From NCBI RefSeq assembly GCF_041438805.1, contig NZ_CP109190.1, positions 6,572,001-6,636,000 on the forward strand: DNA of 64,000 bases. Direction: 5' to 3'. Position 1 is the stretch's first letter; the number at the start of each line of letters is the position of its first letter. Source of the stretch: Streptomyces sp. NBC_01707. GTDB taxonomy: Bacteria > Actinomycetota > Actinomycetes > Streptomycetales > Streptomycetaceae. The position numbers and the translations under genes were made by a program. This document shows, one piece after another, positions 53,487-61,569 of this stretch. The notes below the pieces were generated by a model. It did not search any database. It saw only the letters and a program-made list of their open reading frames with translations, and was not told the origin of the DNA.

Positions 53487-54311
53487 CTGGGCAAGCGACA
53501 GCCCGAAGGCCCGCCGCCCGCACCGGCAGTGCAGCGCATCCGATTGCGCTACACCAAGCGCGGCCGCCTCCGGTTCACCAGCCACCGCGACTTCCAGCGC
53601 GCCTTCGAGCGGGCTCTGCGCCGCGCCGAGGTGCCCATGGCCTACTCGGCGGGCTTCACCCCGCATCCCAAGGTGTCGTACGCCAATGCCGCACCCACCG
53701 GCACGGGCAGCGAGGCCGAGTTCCTGGAGATCGCCCTCACCGAGGCGCGGGACCCCGACACGTTGCGCGACCTGCTCGACGCGTCGCTCCCGGACGGCCT
53801 CGACATCACCGACGCCGTGGAGGCCCGCACCTCGGGTCTCGCCGAGCGGCTGACTGCCTCCGTCTGGGAGATGCGGCTCGACGGGGTCCCGTTCGAGGAC
53901 GCCGAGAAGGCCGTCGCCGGTTTCCTCGGAGCCGAGAACGTCGAGGTCCAGCGCCGTACGAAGAACGGCATGCGGACCTTCGACGCCCGCGCCGCTGTCG
54001 CGGACCTGGAAGCCGTCGATCCCCAGGCTGATAGGCCGGGGGACAAGCCCTGTGCGATACTGCGGCTGGTTGTTCGGCACGTGACACCTGCCGTGCGACC
54101 TGACGACGTCGTGTCCGGTCTCCGCGTTGTGGCCGACCTGGCGCCGCCGGTCCCCGCAGCGGTGACCAGGCTGGCGCAGGGGCTCTTCGACGAGGAGTCC
54201 GGCACGGTGACCGACCCGCTCGCGCCCGACCGCGAGGCAGCCCCGACCGTGCTACCCACGGCCACCGGGACCGCCGTCGCGACGGCGCCGGAAGGTGCAG
54301 GTTCCGCGTAA
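53487..54311 (+). CDS. Radical SAM-associated protein (TIGR03936/DUF2344 family)
   Basis: 274 residues from an apparent CTG start at 53487, which is preceded by GAGGAGAAG at a suitable distance and continues GKRQPEGPPPAPAV. Without it, translation would start at a GTG (53529) that has no ribosome site. The core begins QRIRLRYTKRGRLRFTSHRDF, followed by AYSAGFTPHPKVSYANAAPTG, the family signature. It pairs genetically with the TIGR03960 radical SAM protein and in other phyla is fused or adjacent to it. The C-terminal 60 residues are variable. rne follows 232 nt later. Confidence 0.88.
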   Translation: MGKRQPEGPPPAPAVQRIRLRYTKRGRLRFTSHRDFQRAFERALRRAEVPMAYSAGFTPHPKVSYANAAPTGTGSEAEFLEIALTEARDPDTLRDLLDASLPDGLDITDAVEARTSGLAERLTASVWEMRLDGVPFEDAEKAVAGFLGAENVEVQRRTKNGMRTFDARAAVADLEAVDPQADRPGDKPCAILRLVVRHVTPAVRPDDVVSGLRVVADLAPPVPAAVTRLAQGLFDEESGTVTDPLAPDREAAPTVLPTATGTAVATAPEGAGSA

Positions 54312-54543
54312 GGCGGTCGTTGTAGCGCAGTCCCCGGACTCGGGAGCCACCTGGGTCGGGCCGCGCGCTGACCCATAAGACTTTCGCCAGGCCGTGCGTA
54401 CATCGCGTACGGAACCGGCGAGCCAGACATTCAGCTCCCGTGCGGCGCCCGCGCCCCGGACGGCGGTACCGCGTTTCCCATGCGGACCGTGCCGGACCGG
54501 AATCAGGCGTGGCGCCCGGGAGCGTGACGGGAGAACCGCCCGC

Positions 54544-57500
54544 ATGCTCGAACCGAACGAGCCCGGCACGACCGGGAACGCCGAAGAGAACAACACCCCC
54601 GGGGACAAGCTGCCGCCGCGCCGCAGGCGCCGTGCCGCTTCCCGCCCGGCCGGCCCCCCGTCGGGTGCCGCCGGCTCGGAGGCTGCGGCGCCGGCCATAC
54701 CGGCCGTTGACGCCGCAGTGTCCGACACCACCGTCGCCGCCGACGAGGCGGAGGCCGCGCCGCCGGCGCGTTCCCGTCGCCGTGCGGTCCGCAAGGCGAC
54801 CGCCGCCGCCGGTGCGCCGGAGACCGCCGAGGTCGTGGAGGCCCCCACCAGCGCTGTCTCCGCGGAGACAGCGGAGACCGCCCCGGCCGCAGAGACCTCC
54901 GAGGCCGCTGAGGCGCCGCGTGCGCGTCGCCGGGCGACCCGTAAGGCGACCGCTCCGGCGGGTGCGCCGAAGGCCGAGAAGACCACCGAGGCCGTCGAGA
55001 CCGAGACCGCCCCCGCCGCGGAGACCCCTGAGGCCGCTGAGGCGCCGCGTGCGCGTCGCAGGGCGTCCCGCAAGGCCACCGCTCCGGCGGGCGCTCCGGC
55101 GGCCGCCGAGGTCGTGGAGGTCGTCGAGCCCACCCCGGCCGTCGAGACCGAGACGCCCGAGCAGCCCGCTGTCGCCGAGGCCGTCGTGGCCGAGGCGCCC
55201 CGTGGCCGTACCCGTCGCCGGGCATCCGCTCCGGCCGGTACGCCGCAGACCACGCCGGCCGACGCCGTCACCGCTGAGACGGTGGAGGCCGCACCGGCCG
55301 CCGAGGCAGCCGAGGCCGCCGAGCCGGAGGCCCCGCGCGGCCGTCGCCGTGCGGTCCGCAAGGCGACCGCTCCGGCGGGTGCGCCGCAGGCCGCCGAGGC
55401 CGCTGCCCCTGTCGAGATCGTCACCGAGACGCCGGTCGAGGCCGCTGCGGCCGAGGAGCCGGCCGCCGAGCCGGAGGAGGCGGCCGAGAGCGCCGCGCCG
55501 CGTGGCCGTCAGCGCCGCCGGGCGACCGCCGCCGCGGGCAGGCCGGAGTTCACCGGAAAGGTCGAGGAGCCCGCCCGCAAGAGCCGTCGCGCGACACGCC
55601 CGGCCGTGGCCGTCTTCCAGGCGCCGGTCTTCGCCGAGCCGATGTTCCAGACCCCGGAGACCGCCGCAGCCGCGGCTGCGGCCGCCGGCACCCCCTCGCG
55701 CTACGACGAGGCCGAGGAGGAGATCGAGACCGTCGAGGAGACCGCCGCGACCGACGAGGCAGCTGCTGAGGCGGCCCCCGTCGCCGAGGCCGCGCCGCAG
55801 GGCGGCTCCCGTCGTCGTCGCCGCCGTCGCGGTGAGGCCGCCGAGACCGAGCCGGCCGCCGAGCGGACGCCCGCCCCGGCCGAGGAGCCGGCCGAGGACG
55901 AGGCCGAGCTGGAGGCCGAAGGCGAGGCCGAGCACGAGGGCGACGAGTCGGACGAGTACGGGGACCGGCCCTCGCGCCGTCGCCGTCGTGGTGGCCGTCG
56001 CCGTCGCCGCGGTGAGCCGAGCGAGGCGGAGGAAGCCGCGGAGCAGCACGCCGACGAGCACGCCGCCGACACGACCGAGGACGAGCACGAGCGCGCTCAC
56101 GAGGCCGACGAGGAGGAGGAAGAGGACCACGAGCTGTCCGCTTCCGGCTCCAGCAGCAGCCGTCGCCGGCGGCGTCGCCGTCGTCGTAGCGGTGACGCCT
56201 CGCCCGAGGCCGAAGCCGGTACGGACGACCCGGAGCGTACGGTCGTCAAGGTCCGTGAGCCCCGGAAGAAGGAAGCCGAGCGCGAGCCCGGCACCGGCTT
56301 CGACGAGGTCCAGTCCATCAAGGGCTCGACCCGTATGGAGGCGAAGAAGCAGCGCCGCCGCGAAGGCCGTGAGCAGGGCCGCCGTCGTGTCCCGATCATC
56401 ACGGAGGCGGAGTTCCTGGCCCGCCGCGAGGCCGTCGAGCGCGTCATGGTCGTCCGTCAGAACGGCGAGCGCACCCAGATCGGCGTCCTCGAGGACAACG
56501 TGCTCGTCGAGCACTACGTCAACAAGGAGCAGGCCACCAGCTACGTCGGCAACGTCTACCTGGGCAAGGTGCAGAACGTACTGCCGTCCATGGAGGCTGC
56601 GTTCGTCGACATCGGCAAGGGCCGCAACGCCGTCCTGTACGCCGGTGAGGTCAACTTCGAGGCGCTCGGCATGGCTCACGGGCCGCGCCGGATCGAGACC
56701 GCGCTGAAGTCCGGCCAGTCCGTCCTCGTCCAGGTGACGAAGGACCCGATCGGCCACAAGGGCGCCCGTCTGACCAGCCAGGTCTCGCTGCCCGGCCGTT
56801 ACCTGGTCTACGTGCCCGAGGGCTCGATGACCGGTATCAGCCGCAAGCTGCCCGACACGGAGCGCGCCCGGCTGAAGACCATCCTCAAGAAGATCGTCCC
56901 CGAGGACGCGGGCGTCATCGTGCGCACCGCCGCCGAGGGTGCGAGCGAGGACGAGCTGCGCCGTGACGTCGAGCGGCTGCAGCAGCAGTGGGAGGACATC
57001 CAGAAGAAGTCGAAGAGCAACGGCAGCGCCAACGCGCCGACGCTGCTCTACGGCGAGCCGGACATGACGGTCCGAGTCGTCCGCGACATCTTCAACGAGG
57101 ACTTCTCGAAGGTCATCGTCAGCGGTGACGACGCGTGGGAGACCATCCACGGTTACGTCGCGCACGTCGCCCCCGACCTGACGGACCGTCTGTCGAGGTG
57201 GACCTCCGAGGTCGACATCTTCGCGACCTACCGGATCGACGAGCAGCTGATGAAGGCGCTGGACCGCAAGGTCTGGCTGCCCAGCGGCGGCTCGCTGGTG
57301 ATCGACAAGACCGAGGCGATGGTCGTCGTCGACGTCAACACCGGCAAGTTCACCGGTCAGGGCGGCAACCTCGAGGAGACCGTCACCAGGAACAACCTGG
57401 AGGCGGCCGAGGAGATCGTGCGCCAGCTGCGGCTGCGCGACCTCGGCGGCATCGTCGTCATCGACTTCATCGACATGGTCCTGGAGTCCAACCGGGACCT

Positions 57501-58566
57501 GGTGCTGCGGCGTCTGCTGGAGTGCCTGGGTCGCGACCGTACGAAGCACCAGGTCGCCGAAGTCACCTCGCTGGGCCTGGTCCAGATGACCCGCAAGCGG
57601 GTGGGACAGGGTCTGCTGGAGTCCTTCTCCGAGACCTGTGTCCACTGCAACGGCCGCGGCGTGATCGTGCACATGGAGCAGCCGTCCACGGTCGGTGGCG
57701 GCGGCAACGGCAAGCGTGCGAAGAAGCGCGGCCGTGGCGGCGCCGGCGAGCAGCCCGAGGCTCTCGTCGAGCACGAGCACGAGCACGTAGAGGCCGAGGT
57801 GGAGACCGAGGCCGAGGTGGCTGCCGAGGTCGCCGCTCCGGTGGCACTTCCCGAGCCGGAGTTCGTACCGGACGAGGAGCTGTACAGCAGCCCGGCCGAG
57901 GCCGAGGCGGCCGCTTCGCGCGGCCGTGGCCGTCGGCGCGCGACCCGCAAGGCATCGGCCCCGGCCGGCGCCCCGAGGACGGCGCCGGAGCCCACCGCGG
58001 TCGTGGAGCCGGTGACCGAGCCCGAGCCGGTCGTCGAGGCCCCGGTGGCCGAGGCACCGCAGGGCCGTACGCGCCGTCGGGCGACGCGCAAGGCGACCGC
58101 TCCGGCGGGCTCGCCTGCCGCGGCCGAGCCGGTCGAGGTGCCGCTGCCCGTAGCGGACCAGGTTGCCGCCGAGGCCGTGGTGGTCGAGACCCCGGTGGTC
58201 GAGGCCGCGGTGGTCGAGGCCGCGCCCGAGGAGGTGGCCGCCCCGCCGCGTGCCCGGCGCCGGGTGACCCGCAAGGTCACCGCCCCCGCGGGCTCGCCCG
58301 CAGGTGCGGACGGTGCGGAGGTCGTCCTGGTGACGGGCTCCGTCGAGCCGAAGCCCGAGGCCGAACCGGCCCCGGCCGACGCCACCGCCGTCGCCCCGGA
58401 AGCCGCGGAGGCCGAGGCCCCGGCCAAGAAGACGGCCCGCAAGACCGCCAAGAAGGCCACCGCCAAGAAGGCAGCCACCAAGAAGACGGCTGCCAAGAAG
58501 ACCGTCGCGAAGAAGACGACGGCCAAGAAGGCGGCGGCGAAGAAGACGGCGGCGGCGGAGCAGTAG
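54544..58566 (+). CDS. rne: RNase E/G-type ribonuclease with giant repeat extensions
   Basis: 1,340 residues. The central catalytic part starts near 629 with an S1 domain (VLVEHYVNKEQATSYVGNVY, GKVQNVLPSMEAAFVDIG). The metal-binding aspartates D930 (VVVDVNTG) and D974 (VVIDFIDM) and the zinc-link cysteines C1032/C1035 (CVHC) are present. The N-terminal 600 residues hold six repeats of an RRRA-x-RKATAPAGAP type in an acidic Ala/Glu/Pro background, then Arg-rich runs. Three more repeats lie near the C-terminus, before a histone-H1-like AKK tail. Such flanking scaffolds bind RNA and PNPase in Streptomyces RNase ES. Confidence 0.95.
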   Translation: MLEPNEPGTTGNAEENNTPGDKLPPRRRRRAASRPAGPPSGAAGSEAAAPAIPAVDAAVSDTTVAADEAEAAPPARSRRRAVRKATAAAGAPETAEVVEAPTSAVSAETAETAPAAETSEAAEAPRARRRATRKATAPAGAPKAEKTTEAVETETAPAAETPEAAEAPRARRRASRKATAPAGAPAAAEVVEVVEPTPAVETETPEQPAVAEAVVAEAPRGRTRRRASAPAGTPQTTPADAVTAETVEAAPAAEAAEAAEPEAPRGRRRAVRKATAPAGAPQAAEAAAPVEIVTETPVEAAAAEEPAAEPEEAAESAAPRGRQRRRATAAAGRPEFTGKVEEPARKSRRATRPAVAVFQAPVFAEPMFQTPETAAAAAAAAGTPSRYDEAEEEIETVEETAATDEAAAEAAPVAEAAPQGGSRRRRRRRGEAAETEPAAERTPAPAEEPAEDEAELEAEGEAEHEGDESDEYGDRPSRRRRRGGRRRRRGEPSEAEEAAEQHADEHAADTTEDEHERAHEADEEEEEDHELSASGSSSSRRRRRRRRRSGDASPEAEAGTDDPERTVVKVREPRKKEAEREPGTGFDEVQSIKGSTRMEAKKQRRREGREQGRRRVPIITEAEFLARREAVERVMVVRQNGERTQIGVLEDNVLVEHYVNKEQATSYVGNVYLGKVQNVLPSMEAAFVDIGKGRNAVLYAGEVNFEALGMAHGPRRIETALKSGQSVLVQVTKDPIGHKGARLTSQVSLPGRYLVYVPEGSMTGISRKLPDTERARLKTILKKIVPEDAGVIVRTAAEGASEDELRRDVERLQQQWEDIQKKSKSNGSANAPTLLYGEPDMTVRVVRDIFNEDFSKVIVSGDDAWETIHGYVAHVAPDLTDRLSRWTSEVDIFATYRIDEQLMKALDRKVWLPSGGSLVIDKTEAMVVVDVNTGKFTGQGGNLEETVTRNNLEAAEEIVRQLRLRDLGGIVVIDFIDMVLESNRDLVLRRLLECLGRDRTKHQVAEVTSLGLVQMTRKRVGQGLLESFSETCVHCNGRGVIVHMEQPSTVGGGGNGKRAKKRGRGGAGEQPEALVEHEHEHVEAEVETEAEVAAEVAAPVALPEPEFVPDEELYSSPAEAEAAASRGRGRRRATRKASAPAGAPRTAPEPTAVVEPVTEPEPVVEAPVAEAPQGRTRRRATRKATAPAGSPAAAEPVEVPLPVADQVAAEAVVVETPVVEAAVVEAAPEEVAAPPRARRRVTRKVTAPAGSPAGADGAEVVLVTGSVEPKPEAEPAPADATAVAPEAAEAEAPAKKTARKTAKKATAKKAATKKTAAKKTVAKKTTAKKAAAKKTAAAEQ

Positions 58567-58580
58567 TCGCCGTAGGCCTT

Positions 58581-58614
58581 GCAGAGGTCGGGCCTGACCG
58601 GGCCCGGCCTCTGC
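58581..58614 (+). terminator. rne terminator
   Basis: 14-bp arms (58581-58594, 58601-58614) with one G-T wobble and a 6-nt loop, 14 nt after the stop codon. Confidence 0.8.
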
Positions 58615-58837
58615 AGCAGCCGACGCAACCGGACCGGCCCCGTACGAGTGGCCGGTCGGAATGCGTTCGGCGCACTGCCGTACCCGCCCCGGTCCTCGGA
58701 GACCGCTCGGAACCGGACCCGGCCGGGGCGGCTTCGCTCAAGTGACCGAGGCAACTGTCCTCATGGCGTCGGTGAACGCACCATGACTGGACAATGAACT
58801 CGTAGAGCACGAGAACCAGGAAGCAAGGAGAACCTTC

Positions 58838-59590
58838 ATGATCGGCCTGATACTCGCAGCCGGTGCCGGACGGCGTCTGCGCCCGTACACCGACACCCTT
58901 CCGAAGGCCCTGGTGCCGGTGGGCCCCGAGGGCGACGAGGAGAGCCTCACCGTCATCGATCTGACGCTGGGCAACTTCGCCGAGGTGGGGCTGACCGAGG
59001 TCGCGATCATCGTGGGCTACCGCAAGGAAGCCGTGTACGCCCGTAAGGAGGCTCTCGAGGCGAAGTACGGCGTCACGATCACGCTGATCGACAACGACAA
59101 GGCCGAGGAGTGGAACAACGCGTACTCCCTCTGGTGCGGCCGCGACTCGATCAAGCACAGCGTGATCCTCGCCAACGGCGACACCGTGCACCCGGTCTCC
59201 GTCGAGAAGACGCTGCTGGCCGCCCGCGGTGACGGCAAGAGGATCATCCTGGCCCTCGACACGGTGAAGCAGCTCGCCGACGAGGAGATGAAGGTCGTCG
59301 TGGACCCCGAGAAGGGCGTCCAGCGGATCACCAAGCTGATGGACCCGGCGGACGCGACGGGCGAGTACATCGGTGTCACCCTCATCGAGGGCGAAGCGGC
59401 CGACGAGCTCGCGGACGCACTGCGGACGACCTTCGAGCGTGACCCGGACCTGTACTACGAGGACGGCTACCAGGAGCTCGTCAACCGCGGCTTCAAGATC
59501 GACGTGGCGCCGATCGGCGACATCCAGTGGGTCGAGATCGACAACCACGAGGACCTCGCCAAGGGCAGGAGGATCGCGTGCCAGTACTGA
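58838..59590 (+). CDS. LicC-like cytidylyltransferase (nucleotidyltransferase family)
   Basis: 250 residues. The nucleotide-binding signature LILAAGAGRRLRP with PKALVPVG (residues 4-29) is that of sugar/alcohol-phosphate nucleotidyltransferases. WNNAYSLWCGRD (about 91-102) and the C-terminal VEIDNHEDLAKGR match the phosphocholine cytidylyltransferase (LicC) branch. It would make a CDP-activated alcohol or polyol. The ATG has AAGGAG at 7 nt. The next gene starts inside its 3' end, 13 nt before the stop, so the two enzymes are made together. The exact substrate is unknown; see the findings. Confidence 0.85.
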   Translation: MIGLILAAGAGRRLRPYTDTLPKALVPVGPEGDEESLTVIDLTLGNFAEVGLTEVAIIVGYRKEAVYARKEALEAKYGVTITLIDNDKAEEWNNAYSLWCGRDSIKHSVILANGDTVHPVSVEKTLLAARGDGKRIILALDTVKQLADEEMKVVVDPEKGVQRITKLMDPADATGEYIGVTLIEGEAADELADALRTTFERDPDLYYEDGYQELVNRGFKIDVAPIGDIQWVEIDNHEDLAKGRRIACQY

Positions 59591-60639
59591 CCCGCCTCAT
59601 ACCGGCGCCGATCGTCGTCGATATCCGCGCGGGTGCCCTGGCCGATCTCGCGAGCGTCCTCGCGGACCAGCGGATCTCCAGCTCGGGCAAGCTGGCGGTG
59701 GCGATCAGCGCAGGGTCCGGTCAGGCGCTGCGCGAGCGGCTCTCGTCGAGCCTGCCGAGCGCTTCCTGGTTCGAGGTCGGTGGCGGCTCCCTCGGGGACG
59801 CGATCAAGCTTGCCGAGGCCATGAAGTCCGGGCGTTACGACGCCGTGGTCGGCCTCGGCGGCGGCAAGATCATCGACTGTGCGAAGTTCGCGGCGGCGCG
59901 TGTCGGGCTGCCGTTGGTCGCCGTCGCGACCAACCTCTCCCACGACGGTCTCTGCTCGCCGGTCGCCACATTGGACAACGACGCGGGCCGTGGCTCGTAC
60001 GGTGTCCCGAACCCGATCGCGGTCCTGATCGACCTCGACATCATCCGCGAGGCGCCGGCCCGGTTCGTGCGCTCCGGGATCGGCGACGCGCTGTCCAACA
60101 TCTCCGCGGTCGCGGACTGGGAGCTGGCCCATGAGGTCAAGGGCGAGGACATCGACGGCCTCGCCGCCGCGATGGCCCGCCAGGCCGGTGAGGCGGTGCT
60201 GCGCCACCCCGGCGGCATCGGGGACGACAGCTTCCTGCAGGTGCTGGCCGAAGGGCTGGTGATCACCGGAATCTCGATGTCGGTCGCGGGCGACAGCCGC
60301 CCCGCTTCCGGCGCGTGCCACGAGATCAACCACGCCTTCGATCTCCTTTTCCCGCAGCGTGCCGCCAGCCACGGCGAGCAGTGCGGTCTGGGCGCGGCGT
60401 TCGCGATGCATCTGCGCGGTGCCCGCGAGGAGTCCGTGCAGATGGCCCGGACGCTGCGGAGCCACGGCCTGCCCGTGCTGGCCGAGGAGATCGGCTTCAC
60501 GGCGGACGAGTTCGTCTCGGTGGTCGAATTCGCTCCCCAGACCAGGCCCGGGCGCTACACGATCCTGGAACACCTGAACCTGTCCGTGGACGGGATCCGG
60601 GATGCCTACGCCGAGTACGTGAAGGCCGTCGAGGCCTGA
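59578..60639 (+). CDS. Iron/zinc-dependent dehydrogenase, sn-glycerol-1-phosphate dehydrogenase-like
   Basis: 353 residues of the DHQS-like/iron-ADH superfamily. NAD-binding GGGK (94-97), the metal ligands D170 (GIGDALSN), H248 (GACHEINHA) and H265 (ASHGEQ), and ATNLSHDG match the G1P dehydrogenase/AraM branch, which reduces dihydroxyacetone phosphate to sn-glycerol 1-phosphate. GTG at 59578 follows a perfect AGGAGG at 5 nt and lies inside the cytidylyltransferase gene (13-nt overlap). Together the pair could make a CDP-polyol from a keto-sugar phosphate. A different cyclitol or polyol substrate is possible. Confidence 0.8.
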   Translation: MPVLTRLIPAPIVVDIRAGALADLASVLADQRISSSGKLAVAISAGSGQALRERLSSSLPSASWFEVGGGSLGDAIKLAEAMKSGRYDAVVGLGGGKIIDCAKFAAARVGLPLVAVATNLSHDGLCSPVATLDNDAGRGSYGVPNPIAVLIDLDIIREAPARFVRSGIGDALSNISAVADWELAHEVKGEDIDGLAAAMARQAGEAVLRHPGGIGDDSFLQVLAEGLVITGISMSVAGDSRPASGACHEINHAFDLLFPQRAASHGEQCGLGAAFAMHLRGAREESVQMARTLRSHGLPVLAEEIGFTADEFVSVVEFAPQTRPGRYTILEHLNLSVDGIRDAYAEYVKAVEA

Positions 60640-60653
60640 ATCAGGGGCCCGGT

Positions 60654-60682
60654 TTGACCGGCTGTCCAAGGCCCCGTAGCCT
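60654..60682 (+). promoter_or_regulatory. Promoter of rplU-rpmA
   Basis: TTGACC (60654-60659), 17-nt spacer, TAGCCT (60677-60682): one of the best vegetative (HrdB-type) promoters in the window. Predicted start near 60689, giving a leader of about 145 nt. Confidence 0.75.
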
Positions 60683-60721
60683 TGACCGTCGGCGTTTGTT
60701 CGCCACACCTCTGAGCACTGA

Positions 60722-60793
60722 CCTCCCGCTCGTACGGGAGAGGCCGCTCGTCCAATCCGGATCGTCGCGGGTCTTCGGACCCGTGTGAGCGGC
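60722..60793 (+). promoter_or_regulatory. Structured 5' leader of rplU (candidate autoregulatory element)
   Basis: Two stacked hairpins: CTCCCG/CGGGAG (60723-60728, 60735-60740), then a 7-bp outer stem GCCGCTC/GAGCGGC (60743-60749, 60787-60793) enclosing CGGGTC-TTCG-GACCCG (60768-60783) with a UUCG tetraloop. It ends 41 nt before the rplU start. L21 binding is inferred. Confidence 0.55.
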
Positions 60794-60834
60794 TGGCATC
60801 AGGGGTTTCCGTTCCGAGCGAGAGTGAGATCCGC

Positions 60835-61155
60835 GTGTACGCCATCGTGCGCAGCGGTGGCCGCCAGCACAAGGTTGCTGTCGGTGACATCGTTGAGGTT
60901 GACAAGATTTCCACTGCCCAGGTTGGCGACACGGTCGAGCTCTCGACCCTGCTCGTGGTCGACGGCGACGCCGTGACCAGCGACCCGTGGGTGCTGGCCG
61001 GGATCAAGGTCCAGGCCGAGGTCGTGGACCACCACAAGGGCGCGAAGATCGACATCCTTCGCTACAAGAACAAGACCGGCTACCGCCGTCGCCAGGGTCA
61101 CCGCCAGCAGTACACGGCGATCAAGGTCACCGGTATCCCCGCGGCTGCGAAGTAA
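60835..61155 (+). CDS. rplU: 50S ribosomal protein L21
   Basis: 106 residues, GTG start. [14 protein letters not shown] at the N-terminus and the C-terminal [17 protein letters not shown] are the standard L21 sequence, contacting 23S rRNA. Ribosome site GAGAG/GTGAGA lies 8-10 nt upstream. Forms an operon with rpmA (14 nt gap) and probably partly with obg. The long structured leader upstream may allow feedback by free L21. Confidence 0.97.
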   Translation: MYAIVRSGGRQHKVAVGDIVEVDKISTAQVGDTVELSTLLVVDGDAVTSDPWVLAGIKVQAEVVDHHKGAKIDILRYKNKTGYRRRQGHRQQYTAIKVTGIPAAAK

Positions 61156-61169
61156 GGGACTGAGAAAAG

Positions 61170-61427
61170 ATGGCACACAAGAAGGGCGCATCGTCCACCC
61201 GGAACGGGCGCGATTCCAACGCTCAGCGGCTCGGCGTCAAGCGCTTCGGCGGCCAGGCCGTCAACGCCGGTGAGATCCTGGTCCGCCAGCGCGGCACGCA
61301 CTTCCACCCGGGCACGGGCGTCGGCCGTGGCGGCGACGACACGCTGTTCGCGCTCGCCGCTGGTGCGGTCGAGTTCGGCACCCACCGTGGCCGCAAGGTC
61401 GTGAACATCGTTCCGATCGCCGAGTAA
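61170..61427 (+). CDS. rpmA: 50S ribosomal protein L27
   Basis: 85 residues starting [16 protein letters not shown], which is the unprocessed form that reaches the peptidyl-transferase centre; no N-terminal cleavage extension of the Firmicutes type is present. [16 protein letters not shown] and [12 protein letters not shown] are family hallmarks. 14 nt downstream of rplU, followed by an attenuator-like hairpin before obg. Confidence 0.97.
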   Translation: MAHKKGASSTRNGRDSNAQRLGVKRFGGQAVNAGEILVRQRGTHFHPGTGVGRGGDDTLFALAAGAVEFGTHRGRKVVNIVPIAE

Positions 61428-61456
61428 TTTCGGCGCTCGTCGAGCGGTTTCTGCGG

Positions 61457-61495
61457 AGGCGGACCTCACTTCCCGTTTGGGAAGCGGGTCCGCCT
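61457..61495 (+). terminator. Terminator/attenuator between rpmA and obg
   Basis: 9-bp outer arms (61457-61465, 61487-61495) and a 6-bp inner stem CTTCCC/GGGAAG; TTT follows closely. Likely lets part of the transcription pass into obg. Confidence 0.8.
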
Positions 61496-61569
61496 TTCGC
61501 ATGTTTCTCCTAAGAGAGACAGCATGAGCTTGAAACATTTCTGCAGGTATGTAACTGGAGGTTCCCACC

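Noticed and set aside
53806..57786. 1,326-codon minus-strand open frame opposite rne
   Set aside because: Mirrors the rne repeats as Leu/Gly/Arg-rich repeats; no independent start or motif.
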